In this document: positions 12,249 through 23,723 of the stretch, one piece after another
Layout of the letters: each line of letters opens with the position of its first letter
Numbering within the stretch: position 1 is the stretch's first letter
Assembly: GCF_019733355.1 (NCBI RefSeq)
Contig: NZ_JAIHLQ010000004.1
Coordinates: forward strand, 62,001-126,000
Reading direction: 5' to 3'
DNA length: 64,000 nt
DNA from: Pseudomonas baetica
GTDB taxonomy: Bacteria; Pseudomonadota; Gammaproteobacteria; Pseudomonadales; Pseudomonadaceae
Program-made: the position numbers and the translations under genes
The notes under the pieces: generated by a model
What the model saw: the letters and a program-made list of their open reading frames with translations, nothing else
Database searches by the model: none
Told to the model about the DNA's origin: nothing

Positions 12249-13310
12249 TCAACCCGCTCGTCGCAGCAGCCAGACACCGGCCAGCGCACAGACTCCGGCC
12301 GGCACCAGCACCGCGAACAGCGGTGAGAAACCGAATACCAGGCTCGATGGGCCGAGCAAATCCTGAACGATGCGAAAGGTGAAGCCGACCAGCACGCCAG
12401 TGAAGACACGCTGACCCAAGGTCACCGAACGCAGCGGGCCGAAGATAAAGGAAATGGCCATCAATACCAGTGCGGCGGTGACCAATGGCTGCAACACCTT
12501 GACCCAAAATGCCAGCCAGTAACGGCCGTTGCTCAGGCCCTGCTCCGCCAGATAGTGGATGTAACCCCACAGGCCGGTGATTGACAGCGATTCCGGAGCC
12601 ATGACCACTGTGCTCAGCAATTGCGGGCTCAGGGACACGTCCCAACGCTCAGTGGGCGTGTTTACAACCTCGGTGCTGCGGTCATGGAAAACGGTGGTTG
12701 CAACGTCGGTGAGTTCCCAGTGATCTTTATCGAACTCGGCCTTTTTGGCGAAGCTCGAACTCAGCAGATGGCGCTCTTTGTCAAAGCGATAGCGCGTCAC
12801 GCCATACAACAGGCCATTGGGTTGAACGGCGTTGATGTGAATGAACTCTTCACCCTGGCGGTGCCACATACCGTGCTTGGCGCTTTGCGCGTCGCCACTG
12901 CCCTGAGCCAGCGAGCGGTTGGCCTGGGCCATGCTTTCGGTGGCAGGGGCAACGTACTCACCGATCAGCACGCCGGCCAGCATCAGCACCAGCATCGGCT
13001 TCATCACCGCCCAGACGATCCGGCCGATGGACACGCCGGCAGCGCGCATCACGGTCAGTTCACTGCTGCTGGCCAGACTGCCGAGGCCGATCAGGCAACC
13101 AATCAACGCTGCCATCGGCAGCATTTCATAGAGCCGGCGTGGCGCGGTCAGCAAAACGAACCCCAGGACATCAACCAGGGTGTAGGTATCGCTGACGTCG
13201 CCCATCTCATCGATAAAGGCGAACAGGGTCGCCAGACCGAGAATGATTGCCAGCACGGCGATGATCGCCATGAAGACGCTGCTGCCGATATAGCGGTCGA
13301 GTTTAACCAC
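12249..13310 (-). CDS. lptG: LPS export ABC transporter permease LptG
   Basis: LptG (353 aa) pairs with LptF in the inner-membrane LptB2FG complex that extracts lipopolysaccharide and drives it along the Lpt bridge. Three N-terminal membrane segments (SSVFMAIIAVLAIILGLATL near residue 10, and others near 50 and 95) lead to a periplasmic beta-jellyroll domain (about 130-270). C-terminal helices follow. The start is a GTG at 13310 that overlaps the lptF stop by 8 bases (GTGGTTAA), so the two are translationally coupled. The gene ends before an intrinsic terminator. Confidence 0.95.
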   Translation of the reverse strand: MVKLDRYIGSSVFMAIIAVLAIILGLATLFAFIDEMGDVSDTYTLVDVLGFVLLTAPRRLYEMLPMAALIGCLIGLGSLASSSELTVMRAAGVSIGRIVWAVMKPMLVLMLAGVLIGEYVAPATESMAQANRSLAQGSGDAQSAKHGMWHRQGEEFIHINAVQPNGLLYGVTRYRFDKERHLLSSSFAKKAEFDKDHWELTDVATTVFHDRSTEVVNTPTERWDVSLSPQLLSTVVMAPESLSITGLWGYIHYLAEQGLSNGRYWLAFWVKVLQPLVTAALVLMAISFIFGPLRSVTLGQRVFTGVLVGFTFRIVQDLLGPSSLVFGFSPLFAVLVPAGVCALAGVWLLRRAG

Positions 13311-14424
13311 GGGCCACCTCCAGTGCAGCGGCGCGACGGCTGGCCATCTTCAGGCGCAGCGGCTCCCAGTACAGCAGGCCGATACCGATGAACAGGAAGA
13401 TCGCATGCACCCACCACAGGCCGAGGGCGGGTGGAATCTTGCCTTTTTCAAGGGCGCCGCGGGCGGCAATCAGGATGGTCAGGTAAGCCATATAAAGAAG
13501 AATCGCCGGCAGCAACTTGAGGAAACGCCCTTGACGCGGATTGACTCGCGACAGCGGCACCGCCATCAGGGTCACGATAAACACCAGCAACGGCAGGGAC
13601 AGACGCCATTGCAGTTCGGTTTTGGAGCGGATGTCATCATTGCCCAGCAAGGTCGATGTCGGCATCGCATCGCGGTCAGTGACTTCTTCGCTGACGTCCG
13701 GCTTGGGCAGCAAAACGCCATAGGTTTCGTAATGGATGGCGCGGTAATCGGCCAGCCCTGGGCTGCCGTCATAACGATAGCCGTCTTCGAGAATCAGATA
13801 GCGATTGCCGTCAGGACGAACTTCCTGACGCCCCTTCTCGGCCACCAGTACGGAAATCCCGCGATCCTTCTGATCGGCGCCGAGGTTCTTCTGCGAGATA
13901 AACACGCTGCCCAGATTGACGCGGTCATCGCTCAGCGTTTCGGTGTAGGTCACGCGGGTGCCATCACGCAGAGCCTGGAAGCGACCTGGCTCGAGCGTAT
14001 CGAATTCGGTGAGCGCGTCCTGCTTGTTGAGCAGCAACTGGAACTGGTTGGCACCTTGCGGGGCCAGGCCCAGGCTCAGCCATGCCACGACCAGTGCAAC
14101 CAGGGTGGCCGGAAACAGCGTGATGCGAAACAGCTTCTGCTGGCTCATGCCGGTGGCCGAGAGCACGGTCATTTCGCTTTCGAGGTACAGGCGACCGTAG
14201 GCCAGCAGGATCCCGAGGAACAGGCCCAGCGGCAGAATCAGTTGCATGAACCCCGGCAGACGATAGCCCATGATCAGGAACAGAGAACCCGGATCGAGCT
14301 GGCCGGCAGCGGCCTGAGCGAGGTATTTGATGAAGCGACCGCTCATGATGATGACCAGCAGCACAGCACTCACAGCGCTGAGGGTCAACAGGACTTCGCG
14401 GGACAGATAACGGAAGACGATCAA
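13303..14424 (-). CDS. lptF: LPS export ABC transporter permease LptF
   Basis: LptF is the second permease of LptB2FG. Membrane segments are clear at both ends (LSAVSAVLLVIIMSG, LILPLGLFLGILLAYG; C-terminal ILLYMAYLTILIAARG), with a periplasmic jellyroll domain between. I chose the TTG at 14424 (373 aa) because GGAG sits 7 bases upstream and the family begins at IVFRYLSRE. The GTG at 14433 overlaps that Shine-Dalgarno. lptF diverges from pepA and is followed, with overlap, by lptG. Confidence 0.94.
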   Translation of the reverse strand: MIVFRYLSREVLLTLSAVSAVLLVIIMSGRFIKYLAQAAAGQLDPGSLFLIMGYRLPGFMQLILPLGLFLGILLAYGRLYLESEMTVLSATGMSQQKLFRITLFPATLVALVVAWLSLGLAPQGANQFQLLLNKQDALTEFDTLEPGRFQALRDGTRVTYTETLSDDRVNLGSVFISQKNLGADQKDRGISVLVAEKGRQEVRPDGNRYLILEDGYRYDGSPGLADYRAIHYETYGVLLPKPDVSEEVTDRDAMPTSTLLGNDDIRSKTELQWRLSLPLLVFIVTLMAVPLSRVNPRQGRFLKLLPAILLYMAYLTILIAARGALEKGKIPPALGLWWVHAIFLFIGIGLLYWEPLRLKMASRRAAALEVARG

Positions 14425-16223
<1,799 letters not shown>

Positions 16224-16283
16224 AACCGCTGACGGGCGGCGGCGTCACTTTAGGGTGACGCCGTTTGCCGCTCTGGAACCGCA

Positions 16284-16712
16284 ATGACCAAAGTCGACTT
16301 TTATATCCTGCCCAGCGCCGATCCCTCGGCACGCCTGGACTTTGCCTGCAAGCTCACTGAAAAAGCCTGGCGCATGGGCCACCGCATCTACCTGCATTGC
16401 AGCGATGCCGCTCAGCGTGACGATCTAGATGCTCGCTTGTGGGCGTTCAAGGGCGAAACCTTCGTGCCCCACGGCCCGGCCGACAGCGAACCAGACGGTT
16501 TGATCGTGCTGGGACTGGGCGCTGACTGCGGCGAGCATCAGGATCTGCTGGTCAACCTCGACCTGAAAGTCCCGACTTTCGCCAGCAAATTCGCCCGGGT
16601 GGCGGAAGTGGTGGTAGAAGATCCAACCATACGAGCGGCTGCGCGGGAGAGTTTCCGTTTCTACCGCGAACAGGGCTATCCTCTGCAAGATCACCGTTTA
16701 CAGCGACTCTGA
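16284..16712 (+). CDS. holC: DNA polymerase III chi subunit
   Basis: HolC (142 aa) links the clamp loader to SSB in the replisome. It has the family start MTKVDFYILPSADPSARLDF, the segment WRMGHRIYLHC, and the C-terminal ARESFRFYREQGYPLQDHRL. It is complete. It lies between pepA and a short gene that begins 8 bases after its stop, with valS downstream, the usual Pseudomonas gene order. Confidence 0.95.
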   Translation: MTKVDFYILPSADPSARLDFACKLTEKAWRMGHRIYLHCSDAAQRDDLDARLWAFKGETFVPHGPADSEPDGLIVLGLGADCGEHQDLLVNLDLKVPTFASKFARVAEVVVEDPTIRAAARESFRFYREQGYPLQDHRLQRL

Positions 16713-16720
16713 GCATTCCG

Positions 16721-17116
16721 ATGGACACTCCGAAACCGCAGCAAAAGTCCGCACACTTGCTGGACGATCTTGAATCGATCCGCCAGTTGCTCGGCGATGA
16801 CAACCTGCAACCGCCGCTGCTGACCGACACGGTCGACGACGGTGAACAGGAACAGATTCCGATGCTGTTCGACTCAGCCGGCACCGAGCCGCCAGCCGTC
16901 GAACCCCCACCCGCTCCCTCTGCGACACCTGCCGCGCAACCTTCGGCGACCATCGACAAAGGCCCGGATGCGCTGCTGCACCTGGACAGCGAACTGCGCG
17001 CCGCCGCACAGTTGATCATGCAAGACGTGATCGACGACTTCGCGCCCCACATCGAAACCGAAATCAAACGCCGCCTCGATGCACGGATGGAACGGTTGCT
17101 TAGCCAGTACGAATAA
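16721..17116 (+). CDS. Conserved small acidic/proline-rich protein downstream of holC
   Basis: I do not recognise a function for this 131-aa protein. The N-terminal third is acidic (HLLDDLESIRQLLGDD), the middle is a Pro/Ala linker (residues about 50-80), and the C-terminal 50 residues look helical and amphipathic (LRAAAQLIMQDVIDDFAPH, ending RMERLLSQYE). It starts 8 bases after holC and precedes valS. Co-translation with holC suggests, without proving, a link to the clamp loader or SSB. Homologues are commonly annotated as hypothetical or mis-transferred as 'chi'. Confidence 0.75.
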   Translation: MDTPKPQQKSAHLLDDLESIRQLLGDDNLQPPLLTDTVDDGEQEQIPMLFDSAGTEPPAVEPPPAPSATPAAQPSATIDKGPDALLHLDSELRAAAQLIMQDVIDDFAPHIETEIKRRLDARMERLLSQYE

Positions 17117-17134
17117 CGCCCACCACCCCCTGAG

Positions 17135-17213
17135 GGAGCCAGCCTGCTGGCGATGGCAACACCGAGGTTTTCCCGCAGAACCGCAGTGATGCCATCGCCA
17201 GCAGGCTGGCTCC
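17135..17213. repeat. REPIN between the holC-operon gene and valS
   Basis: The left arm (17135-17158, starting GGAGCCAGCCTGCTGGCG) and the right arm (17190-17213) are perfect 24-bp inverted complements around a 31-base centre. This is the 'CCAGCCTGCTGG' REP subtype, distinct from the commoner 'GCGGGCTTGCTCGC' type in the window. Confidence 0.92.
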
Positions 17214-17319
17214 GACAGTTTAGATCTCCAGCGGCCCCTCCCCCCGCTCGCCCTCGGCCCCATGCCCCGCTATACTTCCCGGCTTTTCCTGAATAAATGC
17301 CAATAGGGTCCCGCCGCGC

Positions 17320-20166
17320 ATGGATAAGACCTACCAGCCGCACGCCATTGAAACTTCCTGGTACAACACCTGGGAGTCCGAGAACTATTTCGCACCGCAA
17401 GGCGCGGGCGATTCCTACACCATCATGATCCCGCCGCCGAACGTCACCGGCAGCCTGCACATGGGGCACGGTTTCAACAACGCGATCATGGACGCCCTGA
17501 TCCGTTTCCGCCGCATGCAGGGTCGCAACACCCTGTGGCAGCCGGGCACCGACCACGCCGGTATCGCCACGCAGATGCTGGTGGAGCGTCAACTTGAAGC
17601 CCAGGGCCAGAATCGCCACGATCTGGGCCGGGACAAATTCCTCGAGAAAGTCTGGGAGTGGAAGGATCAGTCGGGCGGCAACATCAGCCGTCAGATCCGC
17701 CGCCTCGGTTCATCCGTGGACTGGAGCCGTGAGCGCTTCACCATGGATGACGGCCTCTCGGAAGCCGTTAAAGAAGCCTTCGTACGCCTGCACGAAGACG
17801 GCTTGATCTATCGTGGCAAGCGTCTGGTCAACTGGGATACCAAGCTGCACACGGCGATTTCCGACCTCGAAGTGGAAAACCACGACGAGAAAGGTTTCCT
17901 GTGGAACCTCAAGTACCCGCTGGCCGACGGCGCGAAAACCGCTGAAGGCAACGATTTCCTGATCGTCGCGACCACCCGTCCGGAAACCATGCTCGGCGAC
18001 TCCGCCGTGGCCGTAAACCCGAACGACGAACGCTACAAAGCCCTGATCGGCAAGTTTGTCGAGCTGCCACTGGTTGGCCGCCGTATCCCGATCATCGCCG
18101 ACGATTACTGCGACCCTGAATTCGGCACCGGTTGCGTGAAAATCACCCCGGCTCACGATTTCAACGACTACGAAGTCGGCAAGCGCCACAACCTGCCGCT
18201 GCTGAACATCTTCGACAAGAACGCCGCCGTACTGCCGGCCTGTCAGGTGTTCAACCTCGACGGCACGCTGAACGACAGCATCGACGGCAAGATCCCGGCT
18301 GAATACGCCGGTCTCGACCGTTTCGAAGCGCGCAAACAAATCGTTGCTGCGTTCGACGCCGCCGGCCTGCTGGTCAGCGTCGACGACCACAACCTGAAAG
18401 TGCCGAAAGGCGACCGCTCCGGCACGATCATCGAGCCGTGGCTGACCGACCAGTGGTACGTCTCCACCAAACCTTTGGCTGAACCTGCGATTGCTGCCGT
18501 TGAAGACGGTCGCATCCAGTTCGTGCCGAAACAGTACGAAAACATGTACTTCTCCTGGATGCGCGACATCCAGGACTGGTGCATCAGCCGTCAGCTGTGG
18601 TGGGGCCACCGCATTCCAGCCTGGTACGACGAATCGGGCAAGGTCTACGTCGGCCGCGACGAAGCCGAAGTGCGCGCCAAGCACAACCTTGGCCCGGACG
18701 TGGCGTTGCAACAGGACAACGACGTGCTCGACACCTGGTTCAGTTCCGGTCTGTGGACGTTCTCCACGCTGGGCTGGCCTGAGCAGACCGAATTCCTGAA
18801 GAAATTCCACTCCACCGACGTACTGGTGACGGGCTTCGACATCATTTTCTTCTGGGTTGCCCGGATGATCATGATGACCATGCACTTGATGAAGAACGAG
18901 GACGGCACGCCGCAAGTGCCGTTCAAGACCGTTTATGTGCATGGTCTGGTGCGTGATGGCCAGGGCCAGAAGATGTCCAAGTCCAAGGGCAACGTCCTTG
19001 ACCCGCTGGACATCATCGATGGCATCGACCTGGAAACGCTGGTGCAGAAACGCACCTCGGGCCTGATGCAGCCAAAACTGGCGAAGAAGATCGAGAAGCA
19101 GACCCGCGACGAGTTCGCCGACGGCATCGCCAGCTATGGCACCGACGCCCTGCGCTTCACCTTCTGCTCGCTGGCCTCGACCGGTCGAGACATCAAGTTC
19201 GACATGGGCCGCGTCGAAGGCTATCGCAACTTCTGCAACAAGATCTGGAACGCCGCGCGTTATGTTCTGGACAAGGGCGAAGACTGCGGCCAGAACGGCG
19301 AGGCCTACGAGCTGTCGCTGGCGGATCGCTGGATCATCTCGCAACTGCAACGCACCGAAGCCGAAGTCACCCGCCAACTGGATCAATTCCGTTTCGACCT
19401 CGCCGCGCAAGCGCTGTACGAGTTCATCTGGAACCAGTACTGCGACTGGTATCTGGAATTGTCCAAGCCTGTGCTGTGGGACGAAAACGCCCCGGTTGAA
19501 CGTCAGCGCGGCACCCGTCGCACGCTGGTGCGCGTACTGGAAGTGGCGCTGCGTCTGGCGCACCCGTTCATGCCGTTCATCACTGAAGAAATCTGGCAGC
19601 GCATCGCACCGCTGGCCGGTATTCAGGGCAAGACGATCATGCTGCAACCTTGGCCAGTGGCCAATGAAGAGCGCATCGATCCGGCTGCCGAGAGCGACAT
19701 CGAGTGGCTCAAGGAACTGATGCTCGGCACGCGTAACATCCGCGGCGAAATGAACATCGGCCCGGGCAAGCCACTGCCGATCTACCTGAAGAACGTCAGC
19801 GCCGAAGACCAGCGCCGTTTGACCGAGAACGAAGCGCTGCTGAAGAAGCTGGCGCGCCTGGAATCGATCACCGTCCTGGCCGCTGGCGAAGAAGCACCGC
19901 TGTCCGCCACCGCACTGGTCGGCGAGATGGAAGTGCTGGTGCCAATGGCCGGCCTGATCGACAAGGCTGCTGAACTGGCGCGCCTGGACAAGGAAATCCT
20001 GCGCCTGCAGGGCGAAGTCCAGCGGGTTGGCGGCAAGCTGTCAAACGCCGGTTTCGTCGACAAGGCCCCGGCCGAAGTCATCGAGAAGGAACGCGCCAAA
20101 CTGGCCGAGGCCGAACAGGCCCTGGGCAAACTGGCCGAGCAACACGCGCGGATTGCCAGCCTGTAA
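17320..20166 (+). CDS. valS: Valyl-tRNA synthetase
   Basis: ValS (948 aa) charges tRNA-Val. The class I signatures are HMGH at residues 47-50 (in [15 protein letters not shown]) and KMSKS at 551-555. The CP1 editing domain lies between them ([28 protein letters not shown]). An anticodon-binding domain and a C-terminal coiled-coil arm ([20 protein letters not shown]) close the protein. The length is normal. An intrinsic terminator follows within 20 bases. Confidence 0.98.
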   Translation: MDKTYQPHAIETSWYNTWESENYFAPQGAGDSYTIMIPPPNVTGSLHMGHGFNNAIMDALIRFRRMQGRNTLWQPGTDHAGIATQMLVERQLEAQGQNRHDLGRDKFLEKVWEWKDQSGGNISRQIRRLGSSVDWSRERFTMDDGLSEAVKEAFVRLHEDGLIYRGKRLVNWDTKLHTAISDLEVENHDEKGFLWNLKYPLADGAKTAEGNDFLIVATTRPETMLGDSAVAVNPNDERYKALIGKFVELPLVGRRIPIIADDYCDPEFGTGCVKITPAHDFNDYEVGKRHNLPLLNIFDKNAAVLPACQVFNLDGTLNDSIDGKIPAEYAGLDRFEARKQIVAAFDAAGLLVSVDDHNLKVPKGDRSGTIIEPWLTDQWYVSTKPLAEPAIAAVEDGRIQFVPKQYENMYFSWMRDIQDWCISRQLWWGHRIPAWYDESGKVYVGRDEAEVRAKHNLGPDVALQQDNDVLDTWFSSGLWTFSTLGWPEQTEFLKKFHSTDVLVTGFDIIFFWVARMIMMTMHLMKNEDGTPQVPFKTVYVHGLVRDGQGQKMSKSKGNVLDPLDIIDGIDLETLVQKRTSGLMQPKLAKKIEKQTRDEFADGIASYGTDALRFTFCSLASTGRDIKFDMGRVEGYRNFCNKIWNAARYVLDKGEDCGQNGEAYELSLADRWIISQLQRTEAEVTRQLDQFRFDLAAQALYEFIWNQYCDWYLELSKPVLWDENAPVERQRGTRRTLVRVLEVALRLAHPFMPFITEEIWQRIAPLAGIQGKTIMLQPWPVANEERIDPAAESDIEWLKELMLGTRNIRGEMNIGPGKPLPIYLKNVSAEDQRRLTENEALLKKLARLESITVLAAGEEAPLSATALVGEMEVLVPMAGLIDKAAELARLDKEILRLQGEVQRVGGKLSNAGFVDKAPAEVIEKERAKLAEAEQALGKLAEQHARIASL

Positions 20167-20183
20167 CGGCAAATCACAATGAA

Positions 20184-20216
20184 AAAGGGAGGCCACATTG
20201 GCCTCCCTTTTTTATT
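20184..20216 (+). terminator. Intrinsic terminator of valS
   Basis: AAAGGGAGGCC pairs with GGCCTCCCTTT around a short loop. It is followed directly by a T-rich tract, 18 bases after the valS stop. Confidence 0.92.
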
Positions 20217-20236
20217 TCTGCAGCACGATACCCCCT

Positions 20237-20328
20237 CTGTGGGAGCGGTCTTGCTCGCGAAAGCAATTTCACATCCAACCTATTTATGGACTGACATACC
20301 GCCTTCGGGAGCAAGCCCCCTCCCACAG
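20237..20328. repeat. REPIN between valS and rlmF
   Basis: The outward arms CTGTGGGAGCGGTCTTGCTC and its imperfect complement GAGCAAGCCCCCTCCCACAG enclose a 40-50-base centre with ACTGACATACCGCC. The two arms differ at a few positions, so this is an older or mixed doublet than the perfect ones. Confidence 0.88.
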
Positions 20329-20420
20329 TTGATCGGCATTGTCCGCACTTTTGTCATCAATACCGAGCCGATGTGGGACAATAGCCGCCACTTTCAGCCA
20401 TACCCGAATCGACCACGCCC

Positions 20421-21440
20421 ATGAACGCCCCTCGCACCCCCAAACCTGCGCGCAAGAAGCCTGACTCCGCGACCCCGGCCAAAGCCGTTGAGCCGCGTGA
20501 AAAGGCCAGCCTGCACCCGCGCAATCGCCATCAGGGTCGTTACGACTTCCCGGCGCTGATCAAAACCACGCCGGAACTGGCGAAGTTCGTGATCATCAAC
20601 CCGTACGGCAAGGAAAGCATCGACTTCGCCAATCCCGATGCGGTGCGCGTGTTCAACCGGGCGCTGCTCAAGTCGTTCTACGGCATCCAGCATTGGGACA
20701 TTCCGGCGGACTACCTCTGCCCACCCGTGCCGGGCCGTGCCGATTACGTGCATTTTCTCGCTGACCTGCTGGCCAGCATGAACGACGGCAAAGTGCCGCG
20801 CGGTGCGATCGTCAACGTGCTGGACATCGGCATGGGCGCCAACTGCGTTTATCCGCTGATCGGCAATAGCGAATACCGCTGGCACTTCCTCGGCTCGGAG
20901 ATCGACCCGACCGCCGTGGCCGCCGCCAGAGCCATTGTTCAGTCAAACGACCTGAACAAGGTGATCCAACTGCGTCAGCAGGAAAACCGCAAGCACATCC
21001 TGATTGGTCTGCTGGAGCCAGGTGAGCGCTTTGACCTGACCATGTGCAACCCGCCGTTCCACGCCTCAATGGATGAAGCGACCAAGGGCAGCGAGCGCAA
21101 ATGGCGTGCGCTGGGCCGCGCTGATCCGAAACGCAAATTGCCGGTGCTGAACTTCGGCGGCCAGTCGGCGGAGTTGTGGTGTGAGGGCGGCGAAGCACGC
21201 TTCGTGACGCAACTGATCGCCGAGAGCGCGAACTTCCAGCACAAAGTGCTGTGGTTCAGCACGCTGGTGTCGAAAGCCTCGAACCTGCCCGCCATCGAAA
21301 CCGCGCTGAAAAAGGCCGGTGTGCTGGAAAGCCAGGTGGTGGAGATGTCTCAGGGGCAGAAACAGAGCCGCTTCGTCGCCTGGACCTTCCAGACCAAGTC
21401 CGAGCAGCAGATCTGGCGCCGCGAGCGCTGGACGCGCTAA
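20421..21440 (+). CDS. rlmF: 23S rRNA (adenine(1618)-N6)-methyltransferase
   Basis: RlmF (339 aa) methylates A1618 of 23S rRNA using S-adenosylmethionine. The catalytic NPPF motif is at residues 210-213 ([13 protein letters not shown]). A Rossmann-type binding segment [16 protein letters not shown] precedes it, with the family-specific stretches [16 protein letters not shown] and [18 protein letters not shown]. The N-terminal 30 residues are a basic, Pro/Lys-rich tail. It is monocistronic: a REPIN lies on each side and a shared terminator separates it from hupN. Confidence 0.95.
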   Translation: MNAPRTPKPARKKPDSATPAKAVEPREKASLHPRNRHQGRYDFPALIKTTPELAKFVIINPYGKESIDFANPDAVRVFNRALLKSFYGIQHWDIPADYLCPPVPGRADYVHFLADLLASMNDGKVPRGAIVNVLDIGMGANCVYPLIGNSEYRWHFLGSEIDPTAVAAARAIVQSNDLNKVIQLRQQENRKHILIGLLEPGERFDLTMCNPPFHASMDEATKGSERKWRALGRADPKRKLPVLNFGGQSAELWCEGGEARFVTQLIAESANFQHKVLWFSTLVSKASNLPAIETALKKAGVLESQVVEMSQGQKQSRFVAWTFQTKSEQQIWRRERWTR

Positions 21441-21467
21441 ACATTGCATAGACCGACGCAGGTCAAT

Positions 21468-21557
21468 TGTGGGAGCGAGCCTGCTCGCGAAGGCGGCGTG
21501 TCAGTTAACTTCAATATTGACTGGCACAGCGCTTTCGCGAGCAGGCTCGCTCCCACA
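21468..21557. repeat. REPIN after rlmF
   Basis: TGTGGGAGCGAGCCTGCTCG at the left and its complement ending TCCCACA at the right form a head-to-head REP doublet of the 'GCGAGCCTGCTCGCG' subtype. The centre contains AATATTGACTGGCACAGCG. Confidence 0.92.
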
Positions 21558-21590
21558 TTGGATTGCGTGGCGCCGCCAAATCGCAGACAC

Positions 21591-21631
21591 AAAAAAACCG
21601 TGCCCGGATTGCTCCGGTGCACGGTTTTTTT
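21591..21631. terminator. Bidirectional terminator between rlmF and hupN
   Basis: ACCGTGC..CCGGA pairs with TCCGG..GCACGGT. A 7-base A-run lies on the left and an 8-base T-run on the right, so it has the form of an intrinsic terminator for both convergent genes. It lies 12 bases from the hupN stop. Confidence 0.9.
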
Positions 21632-21642
21632 ATCGCTGCGTC

Positions 21643-21924
21643 TTACTTGTTCACAGCGTCGGTCAGGCCTTTGGCCACAACCAGCTTGATCACTTTCTTG
21701 GCAGGGATTTCGATGGCAGCGCCAGTCGAAGGGTTACGGCCAGTGCGGGCAGGACGCTCGGTCACTTTCAGCTTGCCGATACCTGGCAAGGTGATTTCGC
21801 CGCCGTTTTCCAGCTGATCAGCAACGATTTGGCCCAGCTGGTCCAGAGCGTTACGCGCGGTGGTTTTCGGCGCGTCGATAGCTTCAGCGATGTCGGCGAT
21901 CAGTTGGTCTTTAGTAAGAGCCAT
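21643..21924 (-). CDS. hupN: HU-family DNA-binding protein (HupN-like)
   Basis: The 93-aa protein is a histone-like HU homologue. The DNA-binding beta-arm carries the family signature RPARTGRNPSTGAAIEIPA, and the N-terminal helices begin MALTKDQLIADIAEAIDAP. It is more divergent than HupB (GIGKLKV and KKVIKLVVAKGL). I take it to be the HupN form of P. putida, which as I recall lies near valS; the symbol rests on that context. The ATG at 21924 has AAGGA upstream. The much longer frame to 22596 runs back over ndpA and is not coding. Confidence 0.93.
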   Translation of the reverse strand: MALTKDQLIADIAEAIDAPKTTARNALDQLGQIVADQLENGGEITLPGIGKLKVTERPARTGRNPSTGAAIEIPAKKVIKLVVAKGLTDAVNK

Positions 21925-22320
21925 GTAGTGTTCCTTCCCTATCAAATTCATATGGATTGCAGAGTGCAGTGTCAGCCATCGAGCCCGATCTTCTGGATCT
22001 GGCACCCTCGGCGATAACCACGACGAGTCGGGGTTATAGATACCGAAATCAGGGTTTGGTTCGACCTGACAAATGCTGAATGCACGCTTAACGCAGTGAC
22101 TTCGCGTAAGACCGGGCAAAACTAGCACAGAGGCGGGGAAATATCCGCCTCTAGCTACCCATTTGGTCAGCTTTATTGCTCTAAATCGGTAAAAAACTGC
22201 ATAAGCGCCTTCGAGCCCCCCGGTTTTGCCCTTCAACCCGCGCCAAAACCAGTGGTTGCGGTACACTGGGCGCTTTTTCGGGGGAGCCTGCCCTCCTCCC
22301 TTCCAACAGCCGAGAAGCCC
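21925..22320. other. Divergent hupN/ndpA intergenic region
   Basis: This 396-bp non-coding stretch separates two nucleoid-protein genes transcribed away from each other. I see GGGAAGGA as the hupN ribosome-binding site and no REP, strong hairpin or small gene. A promoter pair must be present, but I cannot place it with confidence. Confidence 0.6.
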
Positions 22321-23325
22321 ATGCCGATCCGTCATTGCATCGTCCACCTGATCGACAAAAAACCCGACGGCACGCCCGCAGTTCTGCACGCCCGTGACTC
22401 TGAACTGGCTGAGTCCGCGGCCATCGAGAACATGCTCGCCGACCTCAACGAGAGCTATAACGCCAAACAGGGCAAAGCCTGGGGCCTGTTCCACCCGGAA
22501 TCCGGTGCATTCCCGTTCAGCGGCTGGCTGAAGGAATACATGGAGGGCGCTCATGACTTCACCGCGTTCAGCAAAGTCGCGGTCGAGCATCTGCAAAAGC
22601 TGATGGAAGAGTCCAACCTGTCAGTCGGCGGCCACGTGCTGTTCGCCCACTACCAGCAAGGCATGACCGACTACCTGGCCATCGCCCTGCTGCACCACAG
22701 CGAAGGCGTGGCGGTGACCGATGAGCTGGACGTGACGCCGTCGCGCCACCTCGACCTCGGTCAACTGCACCTGGCGGCGCGGATCAACGTCTCCGAGTGG
22801 CAGAACAACAAACAGTCCAAGCAGTACATCTCGTTCATCAAAGGTAAAAACGGCAAGAAGGTATCGGAGTACTTCCGCGACTTCATTGGCTGCCAGGAAG
22901 GCGTCGATGGCCCGGGCGAAACCCGCACTCTGCTCAAGGCGTTCAGCGACTTCGTCGAGAGCGAAGACCTGCCGGAAGATTCCGCCCGGGAGAAAACCAA
23001 GACATTGGTGGATTACGCCAGCAGCCAGGCCAAGCTCGGCGAACCGATGGGCCTGGAAGAGTTGTCCGAACTGATCGACGAAGAGCGTCCGAAAGCCTTT
23101 TACGATCACATCCGCAACAAGGACTACGGCCTCTCGCCAGAGATTCCGGCAGACAAACGCACCTTGAATCAATTCCGCCGCTTCACCGGCCGCGCCGAGG
23201 GCCTGTCGATCAGTTTTGACGCGCACCTGCTGGGTTCGAAGATCGAATACGACGAGGAGGCCGGCACCTTGGTGATCAAAGGCCTGCCGACGTCGCTTAC
23301 CGATCAGTTGAAGCGCCGCAACTGA
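22321..23325 (+). CDS. ndpA: Nucleoid-associated protein YejK/NdpA
   Basis: The 334-aa protein matches the YejK/NdpA (37-kDa nucleoid-associated) family in length and in landmarks: [17 protein letters not shown] at the start, [39 protein letters not shown] in the middle, and [14 protein letters not shown] at the end. The ATG at 22321 matches the family start. The 23 codons upstream in frame do not. Its stop overlaps the next ATG (TGATG), so the downstream redox gene is translationally coupled. Confidence 0.95.
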   Translation: MPIRHCIVHLIDKKPDGTPAVLHARDSELAESAAIENMLADLNESYNAKQGKAWGLFHPESGAFPFSGWLKEYMEGAHDFTAFSKVAVEHLQKLMEESNLSVGGHVLFAHYQQGMTDYLAIALLHHSEGVAVTDELDVTPSRHLDLGQLHLAARINVSEWQNNKQSKQYISFIKGKNGKKVSEYFRDFIGCQEGVDGPGETRTLLKAFSDFVESEDLPEDSAREKTKTLVDYASSQAKLGEPMGLEELSELIDEERPKAFYDHIRNKDYGLSPEIPADKRTLNQFRRFTGRAEGLSISFDAHLLGSKIEYDEEAGTLVIKGLPTSLTDQLKRRN

Positions 23326-23675
23326 TGCTCGCCAATGTGCTGAAGAAGGTCGCGCTGGTACTGCTCGTGGTAGTGGTCTATCAGAACTGGGGCAAGATCG
23401 AGCGGGTGTTCAATCCGTCGCAGATGGTTTCCGAGCAGACCCGCGCGCAGGCCAGTGTCGTGCTATACGCGACCGACTGGTGCGGCTACTGCAAGCAGAC
23501 CAAGCGCTTTCTCGACAGCAAGGGCATTCCTTTCAAGGAATTCGATATCGAGAAGGATGCCGAGGCGCGCAAGGCGTACGAGGCATTGGGCGGACGCGGG
23601 ATTCCATTGATCGACGTGAATGGCACGTTGATTCGCGGGTTTGATCCGGATGAGATCCTCGCCGCCCTGAAATAA
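23325..23675 (+). CDS. Membrane-anchored glutaredoxin/thioredoxin-like protein
   Basis: The 116-aa protein has one N-terminal membrane segment (VALVLLVVVVYQNWG, residues about 8-22), then a glutaredoxin fold. The active site is WCGYC (in YATDWCGYCKQTKRFL), and a GRGIPLIDVNG cis-proline loop follows. It probably reduces disulfides at the membrane. The orientation of the domain cannot be read from the sequence alone. It overlaps the ndpA stop by one base and is followed by a REP-like hairpin at 23678-23699. Confidence 0.85.
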   Translation: MLANVLKKVALVLLVVVVYQNWGKIERVFNPSQMVSEQTRAQASVVLYATDWCGYCKQTKRFLDSKGIPFKEFDIEKDAEARKAYEALGGRGIPLIDVNGTLIRGFDPDEILAALK

Positions 23676-23677
23676 AT

Positions 23678-23699
23678 GTGGGAGCTATCGCGCTCCCAC
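23678..23699. repeat. Short REP-like hairpin, likely terminator
   Basis: GTGGGAGC and GCTCCCAC pair over 8 bp with a 6-base loop. GGGTTTTG follows. It starts 2 bases after the glutaredoxin-like gene, whose convergent neighbour is the GST gene. It is probably a truncated REP doing double duty as a weak terminator. Confidence 0.7.
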
Positions 23700-23723
23700 G
23701 GGTTTTGCAGATGACCGGATTAA

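Noticed and set aside
17710..19647. 645-codon minus-strand frame within valS
   Set aside because: Antisense shadow of valS; valS motifs and codon use are normal throughout.
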